Source of the DNA: Rutidosis leptorrhynchoides
Lineage: Eukaryota > Streptophyta > Magnoliopsida > Asterales > Asteraceae
Length of the DNA stretch: 64,000 bases
Assembly: GCF_046630445.1 (NCBI RefSeq)
Contig: NC_092337.1
Span: 190,140,001-190,204,000 of the forward strand
Reading direction: 5' to 3'
The notes under the pieces are model-generated. The model had not been told where the DNA came from. It was given only the letters and a program-made list of their open reading frames with translations, and did no database searches. Both the position numbers and the translations under genes were made by a program. Below are positions 28,492-43,795 of this stretch, one piece after another; the stretch's first letter is position 1; every line of letters begins with the position of its first letter.

Positions 28492-29124
28492 GTAGAATGA
28501 ATGATAATTCAGTTGACCAAATCTTTTAATCCGTTCATCGAAACCACACGATTTCTAAATGAAAAGTTATTAATTTTTCGCTAGCTTTCCAACGACATGC
28601 ATATCATATATCTTATCTCAGTAGTATATGTGTCAAATTCGTGATTTATTATAAACTATTTAACGACGAAACTAAACATACAAGGATGCATAATCATATA
28701 GACTCGAGCATTATTCAGGGATACACTTTTAATATATAAAAGATAAGATATGAATGCTCACGTATCAATATTGTGATTCAATATCGCAGGAAAGTACGTA
28801 GACGCAATGGAGATGATAAACACTAGATTGATCTCACGAGAATACCCACGAACATTACTCATATCCTCCATAGCTATAACCCATAATTTCCTTAGCTCAA
28901 TCCCGCTCGAAAAACCCGTTTTGAAATAACTTGCTCATGACCCCGTCGTAGTATTTTAGGTGTAATACTAATAATATCGATACCAATACTACTATTAATA
29001 ATAATAGGATTAATATTAATAATCTTTAATAATAATAAAATAAATTAATTAAATAAATATTACGGAGTATGTGAGATAGAGAGATGATTAAATTGTGAAG
29101 CAAACCGAGCCAGAAATCGATCAT

Positions 29125-29271
29125 TTTATAGCATGTCACCTGCATCTACTCCCCATACGTTCGCATGGGGACCAATATATAAACCCATGCGATTGCATGG
29201 TACCTGATTTCTAGTCCAGAACACCTCCGCGATAGCGGAGGTTTAAGGTGTATTAGGCCCGCGATCGCGAA
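29125..29271 (-). promoter_or_regulatory. Probable U-LTR promoter: TATA box with upstream palindromes
   Basis: The minus strand has CTATAAAATGATCG near 29125-29139. Directly upstream lie CCCCAT...ATGGGG arms (about 29152-29171), CCATGCGATTGCATGG (about 29188-29203), CCTCCGC-GATA-GCGGAGG (about 29224-29241) and CGCGATCGCG (about 29261-29270). All contain CpG in an otherwise AT-rich LTR. Confidence 0.6.
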
Positions 29272-29317
29272 GCCCACCTCTCCAGCTCAAACCCATTTTT
29301 CTCGAGGGCTGCCGACG

Positions 29318-29324
<7 letters not shown>

Positions 29325-29382
<58 letters not shown>
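29325..29382. repeat. (TA)n microsatellite
   Basis: Uninterrupted TA dinucleotides. Confidence 0.97.
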
Positions 29383-29386
<4 letters not shown>

Positions 29387-30122
29387 TTATATAATTATAT
29401 ATATATATTATATTATATTCTCGTGCATAGTTAACCTATAATTTTAGTTCCTATGACTTGTTCGCTAATGCTCGGTTAATGTCCTAGTTCCAGTTTTTCG
29501 ATCGTTGTTTCGTACGCTGTAAAATTTTGTACTTTACGTTTCGTGTATTGTACCTTTATCAATAACAAGACTCAAATCAATGAAGAACTATCCCACTCGA
29601 AGTGTAACCTACTCATTTGAGTGTTTTGGTCATTTCATTCTTAAATCATTTTCTCGTTATATATATTTATATTTTAATGAATCACGGACCATTATTATGC
29701 ATAATTTGTCAAAAGGTTTCTAGAAAGATTCTAAAGTTTAGGATAACATTAAAACCTTTATCTTTATTATAATGACTCAGTAACGAATTTTCAACAGTGG
29801 TTCTAGATATTTATAAAGTTATATTCGTTTTAAGGAAGACGTGACACTTAACTCATTTTATATAATTTCTAAAATTTACAAAAAAAAGATAATGATAATA
29901 ACTTTAATAATCTTAAAGTTTTATAATATGTTTCTACTTCTCGTTATTTATAAATATATATATACAATATTATTTATTTTAATTTCTATTTTACAAAATA
30001 ATCAATATCATTTTCTTATATATATAAATCACAAAATATCTTGTATTTAAGTAATATATTCTGACATGTTGTAAAATATATTAATCTTTGGAAATATAAT
30101 TTAGTGCATTTTATATCTTTGA

Positions 30123-30234
<112 letters not shown>

Positions 30235-30614
30235 AAATTTAATATCTATAATATAAAACTTTAATTAAGTTTTCTAACTTTATATAATCAAAACGTTTAT
30301 ATTTTTGATACAACAAATATATGTACTTGTGATTTAATATTTATAACATAAAACTTTAATTAGGTTTTATATACATATTCAAATTACATTATAAAACATT
30401 TTAGTAATAAAAGTTCTTTTAGACTGAAAAACGTTCTCGTACTTTTGACACTAAATCAGTAAATATTAATAAGTTTAATTTTCTAAAACTAATTATATTC
30501 AAATCACATAATCTATTACTAGAACTTATGTTTATTTTAAATTCTCATCTGTTTGTTTTAAATTTATTTAATAACAATCGAATGTTACTCTATTTTACCG
30601 ATTGTATTCGAAAC

Positions 30615-30716
<102 letters not shown>

Positions 30717-30979
30717 GATTAAACTAACACGTTTTATTACAAATATGTTATCTAAAACAAGTAAGTATAACGTTATCAATTAATATAACTATATAATATA
30801 TATATACATATCTGTATACACATAAATGTTCGTAAATCGTCAAACACAGTCAAAGGGTAATTGATTACATGAATATAGTTCCAAAATTTTTGAGACTCAA
30901 CATTACAGACTTTGCTTATCATGTCGAAATCATATAAAGATTAAGTTTAAATTTGGTCAGAAATTTCCGGGTTGTCACA

Positions 30980-31022
30980 GTACCTACCCTTAAAGAAATT
31001 TCATCCGTCATTCTTCTAAATG
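30980..31022 (-). other. Polypurine tract and residual interior of element U
   Basis: The minus strand reads TTTAAGGGTAGGTAC (30980-30994) directly before the LTR start. The remaining bases are all that is left of the internal region. The adjoining LTR lacks its last 25 bp compared with 26350-26374. Confidence 0.8.
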
Positions 31023-32100
31023 ACGAATACAATAACATATGGTTACATTGCGAGGTAGTTGACCTCTAAATGATACATTTTACAAACATTGCATTCGTTA
31101 TTAAAAGACAAACTTTCATTACATTGAAAGTTGACAGGTATGCATACCATTTCATAATATATCCAAACTATAAACGACTTTAATAATAATCTTGTTGAAC
31201 TCAGCGAATCGAATGCAACGTCTTTTGAAATATGCCATGAATGACTCCAAATAATATCTTTAAAATGAGCAAATGCACAACAGAAGATTTCTTTAATACC
31301 TGAGAATAAATATGCTTAAAAGTGTCAACCAAAAGGTTGGTGAGTTCATTAGTTTATCATTAACATTCTTTTCCATCATTTTAATAGACCACAAGATTTC
31401 AAATATAAGTAATCATACACTCGCAAGTGTAAAAATCATTCATACAAATTTCATACTTTCAAACACATGGTAACCGACATTAACAAATGCATATAGAATA
31501 TCCCCCGCATACAAGTGATTTGCTCTTAGTATGCTCACAGCATACAAACAGGCCATCCCTTTTAAAAATGAACGTTGTATACACCTTACAACAGGTCATA
31601 GCTTTTAAAGATGGCTTTTGTATACTAAAAGTCGAAGTACTAAAGCAGTTCAAATTCTCTGATTGGGGCTTCTCAAGGCCCATAGATCTATCTTTAAGAT
31701 TCGCGTCAATTAGTGGCAATTATAATAAACACTAATTCTTAGGTTACCAGCAAAAAGGGGTGATATCCGGTGTACTCATATCTTGGTGGCAATTATAATA
31801 AACACCAATTCAATCGTAGAATGTTTTTATGTACTTGTGTCTATTTCGTCAAACATTTATAAAATCAGCGCATGTATTCTCAGTCCCAAAAATATATATT
31901 GCAAAAGCATTTAAAAAGAGAGCAAATAAAACTCACAATACTATATTTCATAGCAATTATGTAAATGACGGCACTGAACAAGTGCAGGGTTGGCATCGGA
32001 TTCACGAACCTATATTAAGTATATATATTTATATGTTGGTCAATATCTTTCTAATAATTTAGGTCAAGTCATAGTGTATCACAATCCTAATGCTCGAGAT
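31023..32100 (-). repeat. LTR of element U, second copy, left part
   Basis: Aligns with about 26375-27450. Interrupted by element T at the target GAGAT (32096-32100, repeated at 56121-56125). Confidence 0.85.
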
Positions 32101-35656
<3,556 letters not shown>

Positions 35657-35671
35657 GTACCTACCCGTTAA
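35657..35671 (-). other. Polypurine tract of element T
   Basis: The minus strand reads TTAACGGGTAGGTAC directly before the LTR, identical to the tract at 59130-59144. Confidence 0.9.
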
Positions 35672-35691
35672 ATAAATTTCGTCCCGAAATT

Positions 35692-36993
35692 TTAAACATT
35701 TGAAGGTGTTGACGCATCTTCTGGAAATAAGTGCGGGTATTTCTTCTTCATCTGATCTTCACATTCTCAGGTGAACTCGGGTCCTCTACGAGCATTCCAT
35801 CGAACCTTAACAATTGATATTTTATTTTGCTTAAGTCTTTTAACCTCACGATCCATTATTTTGATGGGTTCTTCAATGAATTGAAGTTTTTCATTGATTT
35901 GGATTTCGTCTAACAGAATGGTGAGATCTTCTTTAGCAAAACATTTCTTCAGATACGAGACATGAAAAGTGTTATGTACCCCGGCGAGTTGTTGAGGTAT
36001 ATCAAGTCGGTAAGCTATTGGTCCAACACGATCAATAATCTTAAATGGTCCAATGTATCTTGGATTTAATTTCCCCTGTTTACCAAATCGAACAACGTCT
36101 TTCCAAGGTGAAACCTTAAGCATGACCATCTCTGCAATTTCAAATTCTATATCTTTCCTTTTAATGTCCGCGTAGCTCTTTTGTCGGCTTTGGGCGGTTT
36201 TCAATCGTTGTTGAATTTGGATGATCTTTTCGGTAGTTTCTTGAATTATCTCCGGACCCATGATCTGTCTATCCCCCACTTCACTCCAACAAATCGGAGA
36301 CATGCACTTTCTACCATAAAGTGCTTCAAACAGTGTCATCTCAATACTCGAGTGATAACTGTTGTTGTAGGAAAACTCTGCTAATGGTAGATGTCGATCC
36401 CAACTGTTTCCAAAATCAATAACACATGCTCGTAGCATATCTTCAAGTGTCTGTATCGTTCTTTCACTCTGCCCATCAGTTTGTGGATGATAGGCAGTAT
36501 TCATGTCTAGATGAGTCCCCAATGCTTGTTGCAACATCTGCCAGAATCTTGAAACAAATCTGCCATCCCTATCAGAGATAATAGAGACTGGGATTCCATG
36601 TCTGGAGACGATTTCTTTCAAGTATAGTCGTGCTAACTTCTCCATTTTATCATCTTCTCTAATTGGCAGAAAGTGTGCTGACTTAGTAAGGTGTTCGACT
36701 ATTACCCATATAGTATCATAACCACTTGCAGTCCTTGGCAATTTAATAATGAAATCCATGGTAATGTTTTCCCATTTCAATTCTGGGATTTCAGGTTGTT
36801 GAATTAGACCTGATGGTTTCTGATGTTCAGCTTTGACCTTAGAACACGTCAAACATTCTCCTACGTATTTAGCAATATCAGCTTTCATACCCGGCCACCA
36901 AAAGTGTTTCTTGAGATCTTTATACATCTTTCCCACTCCGGGATGTATTGAGTATCTAGTTTTATGTGGTTCCTTAAGTACCATTTCTCTCAC
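35692..36993 (-). pseudogene. Integrase with chromodomain, element T
   Basis: The open block 36993-35767 (408 residues) has the HHCC zinc-binding end (H17, H30, C47, C50), the catalytic triad D80, D141 and E177, a GPF/GPY module at about residues 315-335 and a chromodomain-like C-terminus from about 370. A TGA at 35767-35769 replaces the Trp codon seen in the related copy at 57820-59097 (EFTWERED). Reading past it, the frame would end at 35692-35694. A frameshift near 37050 separates it from RT-RNase H. Chromodomain integrases mark the chromovirus branch of Ty3/gypsy and target insertion to heterochromatin. Confidence 0.92.
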
Positions 36994-38828
36994 ATCTCCA
37001 AACTTTGGTACCCAAATTCTTTCAGCCCTATACCGGGTTCGTCTTCCCTAATATTAAGATGTTTCTCCGAACCTTTGGGTATTTCATTCTTCAAATTTTC
37101 CTCTTTTAAAACTCCTTGTTGCGCCTCCTTTATTTTAGTAGTAAGGTTAGTACGAATAATTATATTCATGGCTTTTACCCGCATAGGTTCTCTGTCCTTT
37201 CTACTCAAAGCGTCGGCTACCACATTTGCCTTCCCCGGGTGATAACGAATCTCAAAATCGTAATCATTTAACAATTCAATCCACCTACGCTGCCTCATGT
37301 TCAGTTGTTTCTGATTAAATATATGTTGGAGACTTTTGTGGTCGGTATATATAATACTTTTGACCGCATATAAGTAGTGCCTCCAAGTCTTTAATGCAAA
37401 AACAACAGCGCCCAATTCCAAATCGTGAGTAGTATAATTTTGCTTATGAATCTTCAATTGTCTGGACGCATAAGCAATTACCTTCGTTTGTTGCATTAAT
37501 ACGCAACCGAGACCTTGCTTTGAGGCGTCACAATATATCACAAAATCATCATTCCCTTCAGGCAATGAAAATATAGGTGCCGTAGTTAACTTTTTCTTCA
37601 ACAATTGAAACGTTTTCTCCTGATCATCCTTCCATTCAAATTTCTTCCCTTTATGCGTTAATGCAGTCAAGGGTTTTGCTATTTTGGAAAAATCTTGGAT
37701 GAACCTTCTGTAGTAACCAGCCAGTCCTAAAAATTGGCGTATATGCTTCGGAGTTTTCGGGGTTTTCCACTTTTTAATGGTTTCAATCTTTGCTGGATCC
37801 ACCTGAATACCCTCTTTGTTTACTATGTGACCGATGAATTGAACTTCTTCCAACCAAAATGCACACTTTGAAAACTTAGCGTACAGTTTTTCTTTCCTCA
37901 ACAACTCTAGAACTTTTCTCAAATGTTCTTCATGCTCTTGATCATTCTTTGAGTAAATGAGTATGTCATCGATGAAAACAATGAAAAACTTGTCAAGGTA
38001 TGGTCCACACACTCGGTTCATGAGGTCCATGAACACAGCTGGTGAGTTAGTAAAACCAAATGGCATAACCATAAACTCGTAATGACCGTAATGCGTTCTG
38101 AAAGCAGTCTTCGGAATATCATCTTCTTTCACCCGCATTTGATGATACCCAGAACGTAAATCAATCTTCGAATAAACTGACGAGCCTTGTAGTTGATCAA
38201 ATAAGTTGTCGATTCTCGGTAGTGGGTTACGGTTCTTGATGGCAAGTTTGTTCAACTCTCGGTAGTCGATACACAACCTAAATGTACCATCCTTCTTTTT
38301 GACAAACAAAATAGGAGCTCCCCATGGTGATGTACTTGGTCGTATGAAACCATGCTCTAATAGTTCTTGTAGTTGGCTTTGGAGTTCCTTCATTTCACTG
38401 GGTGCGAGTCTATATGGAGCACGAGCTATTGGTGCAGCTCCTGGTACAAGATCTATATGAAATTCAACGGATCGGTGTGGAGGTAGTCCTGGTAATTCTT
38501 TCGGAAATACATCGGGAAATTCTTTTGTGACGGGAACATCATTGATGTTCTTTTCTTAGGTTTGTACTTTCTCAACATGTGCTAGTACAGCATAGCAACC
38601 TTTTCTTATTAGCTTTTGTGCCTTCAAATTACGAATAAGATTTGGCTTCGCGTTGCTCTTTTCTCCGTACACCATTAAGGGTTTTCCTTCTTCTCGTACA
38701 ATGCGAATTGCATTTTTGTAACATACGATCTCTGCTCTCTCCTTTTTCAATCAGTCCATGCTAATTATCACATCAAAACTCCCTAACTCTACTGGTATCA
38801 AATCAATCTTAAACGTTTCGCTAACCAG
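36990..38828 (-). pseudogene. Reverse transcriptase and RNase H, element T
   Basis: The main open block 36990-38393 (467 residues) carries RT motifs [12 protein letters not shown] and the catalytic FIDD at residues 140-143, the connection domain ([14 protein letters not shown]) and RNase H (YCDAS with D289, then E326 and D351). It ends in the usual [14 protein letters not shown]. Upstream in the same frame, 38394-38828 encodes the protease-RT linker but holds stops at 38556-38558 (TAA) and 38751-38753 (TGA, probably from a Trp codon). A frameshift near 37050 ends the block 3 bp into the integrase frame. Confidence 0.93.
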
Positions 38829-40250
38829 TTAAATTTCTCGATTCTGACATATTTTATCTGCCAAAATTAATTTATCGATTGCTAATTCGAGTAAAAATTT
38901 ATTATTCATAGGCGTCAATGGACCACTTAATTTTGCACAAAAATCTCTACTTATATAGCTTCTATCCGCACCCGAATCAAATAAAACATAAGCAGATTTT
39001 TCATCGATAAGAAACGTACCCGTAACAAGCTCCGGGTCTTCCTGCACTTCTTCCGCATTAATGTTAAAAACTCTCCCACGGCTTTGCCCATTATTATTTC
39101 CCTGGTTTGGGCACGTAGTTTTGTAGTGGCCCTTCTTCCCGCATCCATAACAAATAATGTGGGCATTACTTGTTCCTTTACCCGCTGGTCCATAAATTTC
39201 ACACTTCGTTGCATCATGCCCCTTTCTATTACATTTGATACATGATGCCGAACAAAAAGTAATTAGATGGTACCCTTCACACCTTAGGCACGAAATTTTC
39301 TGGTTTTGATTGCCAGTGTTGTTATTGAGATTGTTGTTGGGATTGTTGTTGTTGCGGTTGGTATTGCTGTTGGCACGATTGTTGTAGTTGTTGTTGTTGG
39401 GATGGTTTTTGTTGCATTTGTTGTTGCAAAAAATGGTGCGATTGTGGTTGTGATTGTTGAAGCGATAGTTACTGTTGTTGTTATATTGGTGACCCTTGTC
39501 ACTGGTTTCTTCCCACTTTCTTTTGACTTGTTTTGTGTTGGCTTCTTCGGCCGCCTGTTCTTTAATTCTTTCCTCAATCTGATTTATGAGTTTATGAGCC
39601 ATTCGACTCGCCTTTTGTATGGAGGCGGGCTCGTGTGAACTCACATATTCTTGAATCCTTTCTGGTAACCCTTTCACAAACGCGTCGATCCTCTCTTCTT
39701 CATCTTCGAACGCTCTTGGACACAATAGGCACAACTCTGTGAATCTTCGTTCGTACGTGGTAATGTCGAAACCTTGTGTTAGTAATCCTCTAAGCTCTAC
39801 CTTGAGCCTATTGACCTCATTTCTGGGACGGTACCGCTCGTTCATCAAGTGCTTGAATGCTGACCACGGTAGTGCGTAAGCAGCATCTTGTCCCACTTGT
39901 TCTAGATAGGTATTCCACCATGTTAATGCAGTACCTGTGAAAGTATGCGTGGCGTACTTCACCCTATCTTCTTTAGTACATTTACTTATGGCAAACACCG
40001 ATTCGACCTTCTCGGTCCACCGTTTCAATCCAATTGGTCCTTCGGTTCCATCAAATTCCAAAGATTTGCAGGCAGTAAATTCTTTATAGGAGCATCCTAC
40101 ACGATTTCTTGTGGCGTTAGTTGCATTGCAAGATTCAGAGTTATTATTGTTGTTTTGCATTACAACCTGTACTGCGGCTATGTTGGCAGCAAGAAAAACA
40201 CGGAAGTCTTCCTCACTCATGTTCAAGTTCTGACGAGTAGTCGGTACCAT
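38829..40250 (-). pseudogene. gag and start of protease, element T
   Basis: I start at the ATG at 40248-40250; the frame opens nine bases earlier at a TTG. Residues about 60-230 form the retrotransposon gag domain (TEGPIGLKRW, TALTWWNTY, FVKGLPERI). Residues about 255-320 are an Asn-rich linker. Three knuckles follow: a degenerate CLRC...C and two CCHC knuckles (CIKCNRKGHDATKC, CYGCGKKGHYKTTC). The protease active site is LFDSGADRSYIS near residue 427. The frame stops at 38829-38831 (TAA) inside the protease and continues in the same frame into RT. A possible 3' splice site lies just before the ATG. Confidence 0.92.
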
Positions 40251-40322
40251 TTCCTTCAAAAATAGCCAAAAGAATTAAGTTAATCATATAGAATATTAAG
40301 AGTAGTCTATTCCGTAGCATAA

Positions 40323-42258
40323 TGATAGTGCTCCAAATGAACATATATTTAGGCACAATATCCTTCCAATATGTAAAGCTTTTAGTTGTAATTGTTCTAT
40401 TTTTATGTAATATTCGTTTAAATAAATAAGTGTGAAGACAAAAGAAGAAAACGACAATTTGAAGACGCAAATGACCAAAAAGCTCAAAAGTACAAAGTAC
40501 AATCCAAGTGGTTCAATTTATTGATAAGAAACGTCTAAAAGTTACAAGAGTATGAGCCACAAAACGCAAAGTACAAGATATTAAATAGTACGCAAGGACG
40601 TTTGAAAATCCGAAACCGGGACCAGAGTCAACTCTCAACGCGCGACGCAACGGAGCTAAAATTACAAGTCAACTATGCACAAAAATATAATATAATATTT
40701 AAATAATTATATAAATTATTTATATATTATATATTATATTAAATAACGTCGAAAAACTAGCAAACAAAAAATATGTGAGTTGGATCTGACGGCCATGCGA
40801 TCGCATGGGAAATAGGCATAAAACCCATGCGAGTACATAAGCCCATGCGAGTGCATGAGATTTGCACTAAAATCTCATGCGATCGCATGAGTTAGTGTAG
40901 CAGGCCACATCCTATAAATTCGCCAGTTTTCTGTGAGTTTTAGGACATCTTTTTCTTTTCCTCATTCAATGTAATATATATTTATATTATAATTTAATTT
41001 AAGTTAATTTTAATAATAAAGTTATGGTTTAGTTGGGTTATTGTAAGAAATATTTTACAGGTTTTTAAGTCGAAATTCTATCCGTGCAACGCTACGCGAT
41101 TAATCACCACTGTAAGCTATGTTCTTCCTTTTTATATTAATGTCTCGTAACTAAGTTATTATTATGCTTATTTGAGGCAAAGTAATCGTGATATTAGACT
41201 AAAAATTAAGATTGGGTTATTAGATTTTGTACCATAATTAAGGTTTGGATAAAAGACCGACACTTGTGGACATTGGACTATTGACTATTAATAGATAGGG
41301 GGTATTGTCTAATTGAGCGACAACTTATTGGAACCTGTCGAACCTATCTTCAAATTAGTTAATCTAATAATTATTAAAATGATTATGTATGTTCTATTTA
41401 GTGACGTTTATACGACATCTTTTACGATCATTTAATTAATTATTCGGGTTGGGTAATTGGTTATTCATTCCGATCAAGTGGGTAAATTAATATTCATATC
41501 TCATTAAAACAGGGGTGGATTACATACAAGGATAATTGGTGTAATTGTTAACAAAGTATTAAAACTTTGGATTACACGTAGTCGATAACCTGGTGTAATT
41601 ATTAACAAAGTATTAAAACCTTGTTACAGTTTGAATCCCTAATTAGTTGGAATATTTGACTTCGGGAATAAGGTTAATTTGACGAGCATTTTATAATTAT
41701 GACCGATGGACTATTATGGACAAAAACCAAATAGGTATCAAATAAACCAGGACAAAGGACAATTAACCCGGGTAACAATTAATTAAAATCAAAACGTCAA
41801 ACATCATGATTACGGAAGTTTAAATAAGCATAATACTTTTATTTCATATTTCATCATACCTTTATTTACTGTCATTTTAATTACTGCAATTTACTTTATC
41901 ACAATTTAAATTCTGTCATTTATATTATCGTCATTTATCTTTACGCTTTATTTAAAATCGACAAACCGGTCATTAAACGGTAAAAACCCCCTTTTATAAT
42001 AATAATACTACTTATATATATATTTATATTTTTACAAATATAGTTTTAAAAATATAGCGTTAAACTTGGCGAGTTCCCTGTGGAACGAGCCGGACTTACT
42101 AAAAACTACACTACTCTACGATTAGGTACACTTCCTATAAGTGTTGTAGCAAGGTTTACGTATATCCATTCAATAAATAAATAAATAACTTGTGTAAAAT
42201 TGTATCGTATTTTGTAGTAAAAATATATTATATTTCGTATACACCTCGCATAACATCA
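40323..42258 (+). repeat. 5' LTR of element W
   Basis: 1,936 bp. Contains four copies of the CATGCGATCGCATG palindrome or degenerate versions (40793-40891), directly followed by a TATA box at 40911-40920. Confidence 0.95.
40793..40920 (+). promoter_or_regulatory. Probable W-LTR promoter: CATGCGATCGCATG palindromes and TATA box
   Basis: Perfect palindromes lie at 40793-40808 (CCATGCGATCGCATGG) and 40874-40891 (CTCATGCGATCGCATGAG), with two degenerate half-matching copies between. The TATA box CCTATAAATT follows at 40911-40920. The same arrangement recurs in the 3' LTR at about 49093-49220. Confidence 0.65.
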
Positions 42259-42264
42259 AGTTTT

Positions 42265-42282
42265 TGGCGCCGCTGCCGGGGA
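42265..42282 (+). other. Primer binding site, tRNA-Asp type
   Basis: TGGCGCCGCTGCCGGGGA, six bases inside the 5' LTR, matches the primer site usual in Athila/Tat elements. Confidence 0.92.
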
Positions 42283-43795
42283 CCCGAAAGCGAAACGCTA
42301 TATAAAAAAAAAGATTTTTATTAAGTTTTAATTTTTTTTTGTAAAAATACGTTTTTAAATTTTTAAAAATATAAAAATATAAAAAGAAATACGAAATATA
42401 TATATTTTTTAAGAGTTTGTTTAAAATATAAAGTTTTTCTATTTCTATTTTAGTTTTTAAAAATTAAGTTTTTATTTATTTTATATAAATAAATTAAAAA
42501 AAATTAAATATATATATGTATTCGGGCCTGGTACTGTAGGAGCCCAAGACCTGGCCTGTTATCCGAATTCATGCGATCGCATGGCCCATAAACGTAGAAC
42601 TCATGCGATCGCATGAGCCTGTCTGACAGGTCTGATCCCTCTGTTGGTATGGATTAGGGTTAATAATTTTAATTATTATTATTATTAAACCCTAATTAGG
42701 GTTAATTATTATATTAATTAGTTTTAGTTTTATTTATTTTGTATTTTTAAGTTATAATTAGTTTTATTAATATAATAAATTAATACTTTTATAAAATAAT
42801 AATATAAAAATAATATTTTTATAAAAATAAGTAATTTTATTATTTTTTATATCTTTTTATAAATTGTATATTTTAATCATTTATTTGTATATTTTTCGTT
42901 CGTAATTAGTTTAAACTTATTATTTTTCCATAGTAGCTCTAGATTTTTAGGTTTTGCCGTAAAATCTCTTAAGTGCTTTTTCTTTAGACTAAGATTTAGG
43001 TGCTTTAGAATTTTGCGACGCCGTTTTTATATTTTAGTACGTTTTTAAGTTTTTGCCGTTTTGGATATAGAATTCCTTTTAAGCTTTAATACCTTTAGAC
43101 GCAGCTTTTAATTCTTAGTTTTTAGACTTTTAAGTTTTGACGCGCTACGTTCTTTTTTATTATTTTTCGACCTTTTATTTTTTGACATTTTCCGACGCGC
43201 TCTTTTTCTTTCTTATTTCTCGACGCTCTAGTTTTTAGGACATAGAATTTTCTATTTCTTCTCTAAAATTTCTTTAAACTTCAACGAAAAATTATTTTAA
43301 GTAGTTAAATTGATAGACATCCAAAATTTTCTGGTTCGTAGTAATAGTTTGATTTGTTAGTGGCGAATTGTGGGCTTCCGATTTAAAGGGTCCTGGCTAC
43401 CTGCTGCATCTATTGGCTATTCGAAACGTGGGCAAAATCAGAAAAGTCTATTAATTTGATAGCTTATAAAATTTTTATCTTTTATAACTAACAGGATATT
43501 CAGTGAATGCACAGAGCAAAAACGTTCACCACCTTTCATACGTTCACCACCTGTAACTCGATCAAGACATCTAGCCAATATTATCGCTGTTGATTTTTCT
43601 TTAGAATCATCATCTAGTCGACCAAGTACTCCAATTCAAATTTCAGATAATCCATTTTTTGAACCCGACTTCACTACCGAGAACCCGGAGGATATTCAAG
43701 GACAATTCCAAGATCCTGAACCACTAATCATTCCTCCTGAACCACAAACCATTAAATCAGGATCCTCTAGTGATTCAGATTCAACAAATTCAATT
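42283..43795 (+). other. Leader of element W
   Basis: AT-rich. Two more CATGCGATCGCATG palindromes lie at 42570-42583 and 42600-42617. From about 43470 the gag frame is open with no ATG before 43796, so initiation may use a spliced leader or a non-ATG codon. Confidence 0.6.

Noticed and set aside
39306..39638. Val/Ile-rich plus-strand frame opposite gag of element T
   Set aside because: Shadow of the Asn-rich gag linker read on the other strand.
40793..40891. GCGATCGC palindrome resembling the cyanobacterial HIP1 repeat
   Set aside because: Occurs inside a longer CATGCGATCGCATG unit in plant LTRs; the octamer match is coincidental.
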